From assembly GCA_964057225.1 (NCBI GenBank), contig CAXKVF010000095.1, positions 59,001-123,000 of the forward strand: 64,000 nucleotides of DNA, read 5' to 3'. The notes below the pieces were generated by a model. The model searched no databases and was not told the origin of the DNA. It worked only from the letters and a program-made list of their open reading frames with translations. The DNA is from Auanema rhodensis. Taxonomy: Eukaryota; Nematoda; Chromadorea; Rhabditida; Rhabditidae. Position numbers and translations under genes: made by a program. Of the stretch, positions 40,801 to 53,464 are shown piece after piece (positions within the stretch are counted from its first letter, which is position 1; each line of letters begins with the position of its first letter).

Positions 40801-42077
40801 CTTTCACGTGAAGCGAGTTACATACCAAGTGCACATCACGTGTACATTTAATTAGCATAAATTAAAGTTCACGTAAATTTCAAAGTCATGGTTACCATGA
40901 ACCAATATCAATAAAAATTTGTTTTTAGACTAATATGGACATGGGGAATCTAATTTTGAAAACCGCATTTCTTTATCTTTCACGTGAAGCGAGTTACATA
41001 CCAAGTGCACATCACGTGTACATTTAATTAGCATAAATTAAAGTTCACGTAAATTTCAAAGTCATGGTTACCATGAACCAATATCAATAAAAATTTGTTT
41101 TTAGACTAATATGGACATGGGGAATCTAATTTTGAAAACCGCATTTCTTTATCTTTCACGTGAAGCGAGTTACATACCAAGTGCACATCACGTGTACATT
41201 TAATTAGCATAAATTAAAGTTCACGTAAATTTCAAAGTCATGGTTACCATGCACCAATATCAATAAAAATTTGTTTTTAGACTAATATGGACATGGGGAA
41301 TCTAATTTTGAAAACCGCATCTCTTTATCTTTCACGTGAAGCGAGTTACATACCAAGTGCACATCACGTGTACATTTAATTAGCATAAATTAAAGTTCAC
41401 GTAAATTTCAAAGTCATGGTTACCATGAACCAATATCAATAAAAATTTGTTTTTAGACTAATATGGACATGGGGAATCTAATTTTGAAAACCGCATCTCT
41501 TTATCTTTCACGTGAAGCGAGTTACATACCAAGTGCACATCACGTGTACATTTAATTAGCATAAATTAAAGTTCACGTAAATTTCAAAGTCATGGTTACC
41601 ATGAACCAATATCAATAAAAATTTGTTTTTAGACTAATATGGACATGGGGAATCTAATTTTGAAAACCGCATTTCTTTATCTTTCACGTGAAGCGAGTTA
41701 CATACCAAGTGCACATCACGTGTACATTTAATTAGCATAAATTAAAGTTCACGTAAATTTCAAAGTCATGGTTACCATGCACCAATATCAATAAAAATTT
41801 GTTTTTAGACTAATATGGACATGGGGAATCTAATTTTGAAAACCGCATCTCTTTATCTTTCACGTGAAGCGAGTTACATACCAAGTGCACATCACGTGTA
41901 CATTTAATTAGCATAAATTAAAGTTCACGTAAATTTCAAAGTCATGGTTACCATGAACCAATATCAATAAAAATTTGTTTTTAGACTAATATGGACATGG
42001 GGAATCTAATTTTGAAAACCGCATCTCTTTATCTTTCACGTGAAGCGAGTTACATACCAAGTGCACATCACGTGTAC
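37854..42077 (+). repeat. Mosaic block with 5-monomer spacing; 'gcattt' subfamily first appears
   Basis: From 38910 a pattern of cac 'gttttaagac'/'cttcatc', aac 'gtcctgg', cac 'aaaattc', cac 'gttttaagac', cac 'aaaattc' begins. It restarts at 39790 (880 bp later) for three monomers; 'gtcctgg' at 39128 and 40008 marks it. 'cgcatttct' first appears at 38501, in paired aac monomers (38382, 38558), and recurs in the pair at 40846 and 41022. No gene or inserted sequence is present. Confidence 0.82.
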
Positions 42078-45000
42078 ATTTAATTAGCATAAATTAAAGT
42101 TCACGTAAATTTCAAAGTCATGGTTACCATGAACCAATATCAATAAAAATTGGTTTTTTGACTAATATGGACATGGGGAATCTAAATTTGAAAACCGCAT
42201 TTCTTTATCTTTCACGTGAAGCGAGTTACATACCAAGTGCACATCACATGTACATTTAATTAGCATAAATTAAAGTTCACGTAATTTTCAAAGTCATGGT
42301 TACCATGCACCAATATCAATAAAAATTTGTTTTTAGACTAATATGGACATGGGGAATCTAATTTTGAAAACCGCATCTCTTTATCTTTCACGTGAAGCGA
42401 GTTACATACCAAGTGCACATCACGTGTACATTTAATTAGCATAAATTAAAGTTCACGTAAATTTCAAAGTCATGGTTACCATGAACCAATATCAATAAAA
42501 ATTTGTTTTTAGACTAATATGGACATGGGGAATCTAATTTTGAAAACCGCATCTCTTTATCTTTCACGTGAAGCGAGTTACATACCAAGTGCACATCACG
42601 TGTACATTTAATTAGCATAAATTAAAGTTCACGTAAATTTCAAAGTCATGGTTACCATGAACCAATATCAATAATAATTTGTTTTTAGACTAATATGGAC
42701 ATGGGGAATCTAATTTTGAAAACCGCATCTCTTTATCTTTCACGTGAAGCGAGTTACATACCAAGTGCACATCACGTGTACATTTAATTAGCATAAATTA
42801 AAGTTCACGTAAACTTCAAAGTCATGGTTACCATGAAGCAATATCAATAAAAATTTGTTTTTAGACTAATATGGACATGGGGAATCTAATTTTGAAAACC
42901 GCATTTCTTTATCTTTCACGTGAAGCGAGTTACATACCAAGTGCACATCACGTGTACATTTAATTAGCATAAATTAAAGTTCACGTAAATTTCAAAGTCA
43001 TGGTTACCATGCACCAATATCAATAAAAATTTGTTTTTAGACTAATATGGACATGGGGAATCTAATTTTGAAAACCGCATCTCTTTATCTTTCACGTGAA
43101 GCGAGTTACATACCAAGTGCACATCACGTGTACATTTAATTAGCATAAATTAAAGTTCACGTAAATTTCAAAGTCATGGTTACCATGAACCAATATCAAT
43201 AAAAATTTGTTTTTAGACTAATATGGACATGGGGAATCTAATTTTGAAAACCGCATCTCTTTATCTTTCACGTGAAGCGAGTTACATACCAAGTGCACAT
43301 CACGTGTACATTTAATTAGCATAAATTAAAGTTCACGTAAACTTCAAAGTCATGGTTACCATGAAGCAATATCAATAAAAATTTGTTTTTAGACTAATAT
43401 GGACATGGGGAATCTAATTTTGAAAACCGCATCTCTTTATCTTTCACGTGAAGCGAGTTACATACCAAGTGCACATCACGTGTACATTTAATTAGCATAA
43501 ATTAAAGTTCACGTAAACTTCAAAGTCATGGTTACCATGAAGCAATATCAATAAAAATTTGTTTTTAGACTAATATGGACATGGGGAATCTAATTTTGAA
43601 AACCGCATCTCTTTATCTTTCACGTGAAGCGAGTTACATACCAAGTGCACATCACGTGTACATTTAATTAGCATAAATTAAAGTTCACGTAAACTTCAAA
43701 GTCATGGTTACCATGAAGCAATATCAATAAAAATTTGTTTTTAGACTAATATGGACATGGGGAATCTAATTTTGAAAACCGCATCTCTTTATCTTTCACG
43801 TGAAGCGAGTTACATACCAAGTGCACATCACGTGTACATTTAATTAGCATAAATTAAAGTTCACGTAAATTTCAAAGTCATGGTTACCATGAACCAATAT
43901 CAATAAAAATTTGTTTTTAGACTAATATGGACATGGGGAATCTAATTTTGAAAACCGCATCTCTTTATCTTTCACGTGAAGCGAGTTACATACCAAGTGC
44001 ACATCACGTGTACATTTAATTAGCATAAATTAAAGTTCACGTAAACTTCAAAGTCATGGTTACCATGAAGCAATATCAATAAAAATTTGTTTTTAGACTA
44101 ATATGGACATGGGGAATCTAATTTTGAAAACCGCATCTCTTTATCTTTCACGTGAAGCGAGTTACATACCAAGTGCACATCACGTGTACATTTAATTAGC
44201 ATAAATTAAAGTTCACGTAAATTTCAAAGTCATGGTTACCATGAAGCAATATCAATAAAAATTTGTTTTTAGACTAATATGGACATGGGGAATCTAATTT
44301 TGAAAACCGCATCTCTTTATCTTTCACGTGAAGCGAGTTACATACCAAGTGCACATCACGTGTACATTTAATTAGCATAAATTAAAGTTCACGTAAATTT
44401 CAAAGTCATGGTTACCATGAACCAATATCAATAAAAATTTGTTTTTAGACTAATATGGACATGGGGAATCTAATTTTGAAAACCGCATCTCTTTATCTTT
44501 CACGTGAAGCGAGTTACATACCAAGTGCACATCACGTGTACATTTAATTAGCATAAATTAAAGTTCACGTAAATTTCAAAGTCATGGTTACCATGCACCA
44601 ATATCAATAAAAATTTGTTTTTAGACTAATATGGACATGGGGAATCTAATTTTGAAAACCGCATTTCTTTATCTTTCACGTGAAGCGAGTTACATACCAA
44701 GTGCACATCACATGTACATTTAATTAGCATAAATTAAAGTTCACGTAATTTTCAAAGTCATGGTTACCATGCACCAATATCAATAAAAATTTGTTTTTAG
44801 ACTAATATGGACATGGGGAATCTAATTTTGAAAACCGCATCTCTTTATCTTTCACGTGAAGCGAGTTACATACCAAGTGCACATCACGTGTACATTTAAT
44901 TAGCATAAATTAAAGTTCACGTAAATTTCAAAGTCATGGTTACCATGAACCAATATCAATAAAAATTTGTTTTTAGACTAATATGGACATGGGGAATCTA

Positions 45001-48000
45001 ATTTTGAAAACCGCATCTCTTTATCTTTCACGTGAAGCGAGTTACATACCAAGTGCACATCACGTGTACATTTAATTAGCATAAATTAAAGTTCACGTAA
45101 ATTTCAAAGTCATGGTTACCATGAACCAATATCAATAATAATTTGTTTTTAGACTAATATGGACATGGGGAATCTAATTTTGAAAACCGCATCTCTTTAT
45201 CTTTCACGTGAAGCGAGTTACATACCAAGTGCACATCACGTGTACATTTAATTAGCATAAATTAAAGTTCACGTAAATTTCAAAGTCATGGTTACCATGA
45301 ACCAATATCAATAAAAATTTGTTTTTAGACTAATATGGACATGGGGAATCTAATTTTGAAAACCGCATTTCTTTATCTTTCACGTGAAGCGAGTTACATA
45401 CCAAGTGCACATCACGTGTACATTTAATTAGCATAAATTAAAGTTCACGTAAATTTCAAAGTCATGGTTACCATGCACCAATATCAATAAAAATTTGTTT
45501 TTAGACTAATATGGACATGGGGAATCTAATTTTGAAAACCGCATCTCTTTATCTTTCACGTGAAGCGAGTTACATACCAAGTGCACATCACGTGTACATT
45601 TAATTAGCATAAATTAAAGTTCACGTAAATTTCAAAGTCATGGTTACCATGAACCAATATCAATAAAAATTTGTTTTTAGACTAATATGGACATGGGGAA
45701 TCTAATTTTGAAAACCGCATCTCTTTATCTTTCACGTGAAGCGAGTTACATACCAAGTGCACATCACGTGTACATTTAATTAGCATAAATTAAAGTTCAC
45801 GTAAACTTCAAAGTCATGGTTACCATGAAGCAATATCAATAAAAATTTGTTTTTAGACTAATATGGACATGGGGAATCTAATTTTGAAAACCGCATCTCT
45901 TTATCTTTCACGTGAAGCGAGTTACATACCAAGTGCACATCACGTGTACATTTAATTAGCATAAATTAAAGTTCACGTAAATTTCAAAGTCATGGTTACC
46001 ATGAACCAATATCAATAAAAATTTGTTTTTAGACTAATATGGACATGGGGAATCTAATTTTGAAAACCGCATCTCTTTATCTTTCACGTGAAGCGAGTTA
46101 CATACCAAGTGCACATCACGTGTACATTTAATTAGCATAAATTAAAGTTCACGTAAACTTCAAAGTCATGGTTACCATGAAGCAATATCAATAAAAATTT
46201 GTTTTTAGACTAATATGGACATGGGGAATCTAATTTTGAAAACCGCATCTCTTTATCTTTCACGTGAAGCGAGTTACATACCAAGTGCACATCACGTGTA
46301 CATTTAATTAGCATAAATTAAAGTTCACGTAAATTTCAAAGTCATGGTTACCATGAACCAATATCAATAAAAATTTGTTTTTAGACTAATATGGACATGG
46401 GGAATCTAATTTTGAAAACCGCATCTCTTTATCTTTCACGTGAAGCGAGTTACATACCAAGTGCACATCACGTGTACATTTAATTAGCATAAATTAAAGT
46501 TCACGTAAACTTCAAAGTCATGGTTACCATGAAGCAATATCAATAAAAATTTGTTTTTAGACTAATATGGACATGGGGAATCTAATTTTGAAAACCGCAT
46601 CTCTTTATCTTTCACGTGAAGCGAGTTACATACCAAGTGCACATCACGTGTACATTTAATTAGCATAAATTAAAGTTCACGTAAATTTCAAAGTCATGGT
46701 TACCATGCACCAATATCAATAAAAATTTGTTTTTAGACTAATATGGACATGGGGAATCTAATTTTGAAAACCGCATTTCTTTATCTTTCACGTGAAGCGA
46801 GTTACATACCAAGTGCACATCACGTGTACATTTAATTAGCATAAATTAAAGTTCACGTAAATTTCAAAGTCATGGTTACCATGCACCAATATCAATAAAA
46901 ATTTGTTTTTAGACTAATATGGACATGGGGAATCTAATTTTGAAAACCGCATCTCTTTATCTTTCACGTGAAGCGAGTTACATACCAAGTGCACATCACG
47001 TGTACATTTAATTAGCATAAATTAAAGTTCACGTAAATTTCAAAGTCATGGTTACCATGAACCAATATCAATAAAAATTTGTTTTTAGACTAATATGGAC
47101 ATGGGGAATCTAATTTTGAAAACCGCATCTCTTTATCTTTCACGTGAAGCGAGTTACATACCAAGTGCACATCACGTGTACATTTAATTAGCATAAATTA
47201 AAGTTCACGTAAAATTCAAAGTCATGGTTACCATGCACCAATATCAATAAAAATTTGTTTTTAGACTAATATGGACATGGGGAATCTAATTTTGAAAACC
47301 GCATCTCTTTATCTTTCACGTGAAGCGAGTTACATACCAAGTGCACATCACGTGTACATTTAATTAGCATAAATTAAAGTTCACGTAAATTTCAAAGTCA
47401 TGGTTACCATGAACCAATATCAATAAAAATTTGTTTTTAGACTAATATGGACATGGGGAATCTAATTTTGAAAACCGCATCTCTTTATCTTTCACGTGAA
47501 GCGAGTTACATACCAAGTGCACATCACGTGTACATTTAATTAGAATAAATTAAAGTTCACGTAAATTTCAAAGTCATGGTTACCATGAACCAATATCAAT
47601 AAAAATTTGTTTTTAGACTAATATGGACATGGGGAATCTAATTTTGAAAACCGCATCTCTTTATCTTTCACGTGAAGCGAGTTACATACCAAGTGCACAT
47701 CACGTGTACATTTAATTAGCATAAATTAAAGTTCACGTAAAATTCAAAGTCATGGTTACCATGCACCAATATCAATAAAAATTTGTTTTTAGACTAATAT
47801 GGACATGGGGAATCTAATTTTGAAAACCGCATCTCTTTATCTTTCACGTGAAGCGAGTTACATACCAAGTGCACATCACGTGTACATTTAATTAGCATAA
47901 ATTAAAGTTCACGTAAATTTCAAAGTCATGGTTACCATGAACCAATATCAATAAAAATTTGTTTTTAGACTAATATGGACATGGGGAATCTAATTTTGAA

Positions 48001-50701
48001 AACCGCATCTCTTTATCTTTCACGTGAAGCGAGTTACATACCAAGTGCACATCACGTGTACATTTAATTAGCATAAATTAAAGTTCACGTAAATTTCAAA
48101 GTCATGGTTACCATGAACCAATATCAATAAAAATTTGTTTTTAGACTAATATGGACATGGGGAATCTAATTTTGAAAACCGCATCTCTTTATCTTTCACG
48201 TGAAGCGAGTTACATACCAAGTGCACATCACGTGTACATTTAATTAGCATAAATTAAAGTTCACGTAAATTTCAAAGTCATGGTTACCATGAACCAATAT
48301 CAATAAAAATTTGTTTTTAGACTAATATGGACATGGGGAATCTAATTTTGAAAACCGCATTTCTTTATCTTTCACGTGAAGCGAGTTACATACCAAGTGC
48401 ACATCACGTGTACATTTAATTAGCATAAATTAAAGTTCACGTAAATTTCAAAGTCATGGTTACCATGCACCAATATCAATAAAAATTTGTTTTTAGACTA
48501 ATATGGACATGGGGAATCTAATTTTGAAAACCGCATCTCTTTATCTTTCACGTGAAGCGAGTTACATACCAAGTGCACATCACGTGTACATTTAATTAGC
48601 ATAAATTAAAGTTCACGTAAATTTCAAAGTCATGGTTACCATGAACCAATATCAATAAAAATTTGTTTTTAGACTAATATGGACATGGGAAATCTAATTT
48701 TGAAAACCGCATTTCTTTATCTTTCACGTGAAGCGAGTTACATACCAAGTGCACATCACGTGTACATTTAATTAGCATAAATTAAAGTTCACGTAAATTT
48801 CAAAGTCATGGTTACCATGCACCAATATCAATAAAAATTTGTTTTTAGACTAAAATGGACATGGGGAATCTAATTTTGAAAACCGCATCTCTTTATCTTT
48901 CACGTGAAGCGAGTTACATACCAAGTGCACATCACGTGTACATTTAATTAGCATAAATTAAAGTTCACGTAAACTTCAAAGTCATGGTTACCATGAAGCA
49001 ATATCAATAAAAATTTGTTTTTAGACTAATATGGACATGGGGAATCTAATTTTGAAAACCGCATCTCTTTATCTTTCACGTGAAGCGAGTTACATACCAA
49101 GTGCACATCACGTGTACATTTAATTAGCATAAATTAAAGTTCACGTAAATTTCAAAGTCATGGTTACCATGCACCAATATCAATAAAAATTTGTTTTTAG
49201 ACTAATATGGACATGGGGAATCTAATTTTGAAAACCGCATCTCTTTATCTTTCACGTGAAGCGAGTTACATACCAAGTGCACATCACGTGTACATTTAAT
49301 TAGCATAAATTAAAGTTCACGTAAATTTCAAAGTCATGGTTACCATGAACCAATATCAATAAAAATTTGTTTTTAGACTAATATGGACATGGGGAATCTA
49401 ATTTTGAAAACCGCATTTCTTTATCTTTCACGTGAAGCGAGTTACATACCAAGTGCACATCACGTGTACATTTAATTAGCATAAATTAAAGTTCACGTAA
49501 ATTTCAAAGTCATGGTTACCATGCACCAATATCAATAAAAATTTGTTTTTAGACTAAAATGGACATGGGGAATCTAATTTTGAAAACCGCATCTCTTTAT
49601 CTTTCACGTGAAGCGAGTTACATACCAAGTGCACATCACGTGTACATTTAATTAGCATAAATAAAAGTTCACGTAAATTTCAAAGTCATGGTTACCATGA
49701 ACCAATATCAATAAAAATTTGTTTTTAGACTAATATGGACATGGGGAATCTAATTTTGAGAACCGCATCTCTTTATCTTTCAAGTGAAGCGAGTTACATA
49801 CCAAGTTCACATCACGTGTACATTTAATTAGCATAAATTAAAGTTCACGTAAATTTCAAAGTCATGGTTACCATGAAGCAATATCAATAAAAATTTGTTT
49901 TTAGACTAATATGGACATGGGGAATCTAATTTTGAAAACCGCATCTCTTTATCTTTCACGTGAAGCGAGTTACATACCAAGTGCACATCACGTGTACATT
50001 TAATTAGCATAAATAAAAGTTCACGTAAATTTCAAAGTCATGGTTACCATGCACCAATATCAATAAAAATTTGTTTTTAGACTAATATGGACATGGGGAA
50101 TCTAATTTTGAAAACCGCATCTCTTTATCTTTCACGTGAAGCGAGTTACATACCAAGTGCACATCACGTGTACATTTAATTAGCATAAATTAAAGTTCAC
50201 GTAAATTTCAAAGTCATGGTTACCATGAACCAATATCAATAAAAATTTGTTTTTAGACTAATATGGACATGGGGAATCTAATTTTGAAAACCGCATCTCT
50301 TTATCTTTCACGTGAAGCGAGTTACATACCAAGTGCACATCACGTGTACATTTAATTAGCATAAATTAAAGTTCACGTAAATTTCAAAGTCATGGTTACC
50401 ATGAACCAATATCAATAAAAATTTGTTTTTAGACTAATATGGACATGGGGAATCTAATTTTGAGAACCGCATCTCTTTATCTTTCACGTGAAGCGAGTTA
50501 CATACCAAGTGCACATCACGTGTACATTTAATTAGCATAAATTTAAGTTCCCGTAAATTTCAAAGTCATGGTTACCATGAACCAATATCAATAAAAATTT
50601 GTTTTTAGACTAATATGGACATGGGGAATCTAATTTTGAAAACCGCATCTCTTTATCTTTCACGTGAAGCGAGTTACATACCAAGTGCACATCACGTGTA
50701 C
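42078..50701 (+). repeat. 49 monomers with 14-monomer spacing and a dimer run
   Basis: 'cgtaattttc' at the monomers 42254 and 44718 and 'aataataattt' at 42606 and 45070 are 2464 bp (14 monomers) apart, and 'cacatgtac' precedes each in the neighbouring monomer. 'cgtaaacttc' aag monomers first appear here (42782). They occur as a tandem triplet at 43310, 43486 and 43662, and alternate with aac monomers at 45598-46653 as three 352-bp dimers. The monomer at 42078 has a cluster of private changes ('attggttttttg', 'aaatttg'). From 48766 the 'aaaatgg', 'aaactt' and 'ataaataaaag' types that make up the next HOR appear. Confidence 0.85.
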
Positions 50702-50824
50702 ATTTAATTAGCATAAATAAAAGTTCACGTAAATTTCAAAGACATGGGGAATCTAATTTTGAAAACCGCATCTCTTTATCTTTCACGTGAAGCGAGTTAC
50801 ATACCAAGTGCACATCACGTGTAC
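50702..50824 (+). repeat. 123-bp monomer with 53-bp deletion
   Basis: This monomer joins 'caaag' directly to 'acatgggg', removing 53 bp that correspond to monomer positions 41-93: the 15-bp dyad, the haplotype site and the A/T-tract dyad. The ends share a single G, so this is a simple deletion with at most one base of microhomology. It keeps the 'ataaataaaag' mark. All CACGT motifs remain, but their distance to the preceding monomer's motifs is unchanged only on the left side. The register beyond it is shifted by -53, and no second copy of the junction exists in the window. Confidence 0.95.
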
Positions 50825-53464
50825 ATTTAATTAGCATAAATTAAAGTTCACGTAAATTTCAAAGTCATGGTTACCATGAACCAATATCAATAAAAATTTG
50901 TTTTTAGACTAATATGGACATGGGGAATCTAATTTTGAAAACCGCATCTCTTTATCTTTCACGTGAAGCGAGTTACATACCAAGTGCACATCACGTGTAC
51001 ATTTAATTAGCATAAATTAAAGTTCACGTAAATTTCAAAGTCATGGTTACCATGAACCAATATCAATAAAAATTTGTTTTTAGACTAATATGGACATGGG
51101 GAATCTAATTTTGAGAACCGCATCTCTTTATCTTTCACGTGAAGCGAGTTACATACCAAGTGCACATCACGTGTACATTTAATTAGCATAAATTTAAGTT
51201 CCCGTAAATTTCAAAGTCATGGTTACCATGAACCAATATCAATAAAAATTTGTTTTTAGACTAATATGGACATGGGGAATCTAATTTTGAAAACCGCATC
51301 TCTTTATCTTTCACGTGAAGCGAGTTACATACCAAGTGCACATCACGTGTACATTTAATTAGCATAAATAAAAGTTCACGTAAATTTCAAAGTCATGGTT
51401 ACCATGAACCAATATCAATAAAAATTTGTTTTTAGACTAATATGGACATGGGGAATCTAATTTTGAGAACCGCATCTCTTTATCTTTCAAGTGAAGCGAG
51501 TTACATACCAAGTTCACATCACGTGTACATTTAATTAGCATAAATTAAAGTTCACGTAAATTTCAAAGTCATGGTTACCATGAAGCAATATCAATAAAAA
51601 TTTGTTTTTAGACTAATATGGACATGGGGAATCTAATTTTGAAAACCGCATCTCTTTATCTTTCACGTGAAGCGAGTTACATACCAAGTGCACATCACGT
51701 GTACATTTAATTAGCATAAATAAAAGTTCACGTAAATTTCAAAGTCATGGTTACCATGCACCAATATCAATAAAAATTTGTTTTTAGACTAATATGGACA
51801 TGGGGAATCTAATTTTGAAAACCGCATCTCTTTATCTTTCACGTGAAGCGAGTTACATACCAAGTGCACATCACGTGTACATTTAATTAGCATAAATTAA
51901 AGTTCACGTAAATTTCAAAGTCATGGTTACCATGAACCAATATCAATAAAAATTTGTTTTTAGACTAATATGGACATGGGGAATCTAATTTTGAAAACCG
52001 CATCTCTTTATCTTTCACGTGAAGCGAGTTACATACCAAGTGCACATCACGTGTACATTTAATTAGCATAAATTAAAGTTCACGTAAATTTCAAAGTCAT
52101 GGTTACCATGAACCAATATCAATAAAAATTTGTTTTTAGACTAATATGGACATGGGGAATCTAATTTTGAAAACCGCATCTCTTTATCTTTCACGTGAAG
52201 CGAGTTACATACCAAGTGCACATCACGTGTACATTTAATTAGCATAAATTAAAGTTCACGTAAATTTCAAAGTCATGGTTACCATGAACCAATATCAATA
52301 AAAATTTGTTTTTAGACTAATATGGACATGGGGAATCTAATTTTGAAAACCGCATTTCTTTATCTTTCACGTGAAGCGAGTTACATACCAAGTGCACATC
52401 ACGTGTACATTTAATTAGCATAAATTAAAGTTCACGTAAATTTCAAAGTCATGGTTACCATGCACCAATATCAATAAAAATTTGTTTTTAGACTAATATG
52501 GACATGGGGAATCTAATTTTGAAAACCGCATCTCTTTATCTTTCACGTGAAGCGAGTTACATACCAAGTGCACATCACGTGTACATTTAATTAGCATAAA
52601 TTAAAGTTCACGTAAATTTCAAAGTCATGGTTACCATGAACCAATATCAATAAAAATTTGTTTTTAGACTAATATGGACATGGGGAATCTAATTTTGAAA
52701 ACCGCATTTCTTTATCTTTCACGTGAAGCGAGTTACATACCAAGTGCACATCACGTGTACATTTAATTAGCATAAATTAAAGTTCACGTAAATTTCAAAG
52801 TCATGGTTACCATGCACCAATATCAATAAAAATTTGTTTTTAGACTAAAATGGACATGGGGAATCTAATTTTGAAAACCGCATCTCTTTATCTTTCACGT
52901 GAAGCGAGTTACATACCAAGTGCACATCACGTGTACATTTAATTAGCATAAATTAAAGTTCACGTAAACTTCAAAGTCATGGTTACCATGAAGCAATATC
53001 AATAAAAATTTGTTTTTAGACTAATATGGACATGGGGAATCTAATTTTGAAAACCGCATTTCTTTATCTTTCACGTGAAGCGAGTTACATACCAAGTGCA
53101 CATCACGTGTACATTTAATTAGCATAAATTAAAGTTCACGTAAATTTCAAAGTCATGGTTACCATGCACCAATATCAATAAAAATTTGTTTTTAGACTAA
53201 AATGGACATGGGGAATCTAATTTTGAAAACCGCATCTCTTTATCTTTCACGTGAAGCGAGTTACATACCAAGTGCACATCACGTGTACATTTAATTAGCA
53301 TAAATTAAAGTTCACGTAAACTTCAAAGTCATGGTTACCATGAAGCAATATCAATAAAAATTTGTTTTTAGACTAATATGGACATGGGGAATCTAATTTT
53401 GAAAACCGCATCTCTTTATCTTTCACGTGAAGCGAGTTACATACCAAGTGCACATCACGTGTAC
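50825..53464 (+). repeat. Complete 15-monomer (2640-bp) HOR copy
   Basis: Fifteen monomers in order: aac; aac 'gagaacc'; aac 'tttaagttcccg'; aac 'ataaataaaag' with 'gagaacc', 'caagtg' and 'aagttcac'; aag; cac 'ataaataaaag'; aac; aac; aac 'gcattt'; cac; aac 'gcattt'; cac 'aaaatgg'; aag 'aaactt'/'gcattt'; cac 'aaaatgg'; aag 'aaactt'. The same order recurs for most of the unit up to the window end, with marks at 15-monomer multiples (51181 and 53821, 59981 and 62621). This unit is the best template for the local HOR. Confidence 0.92.
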
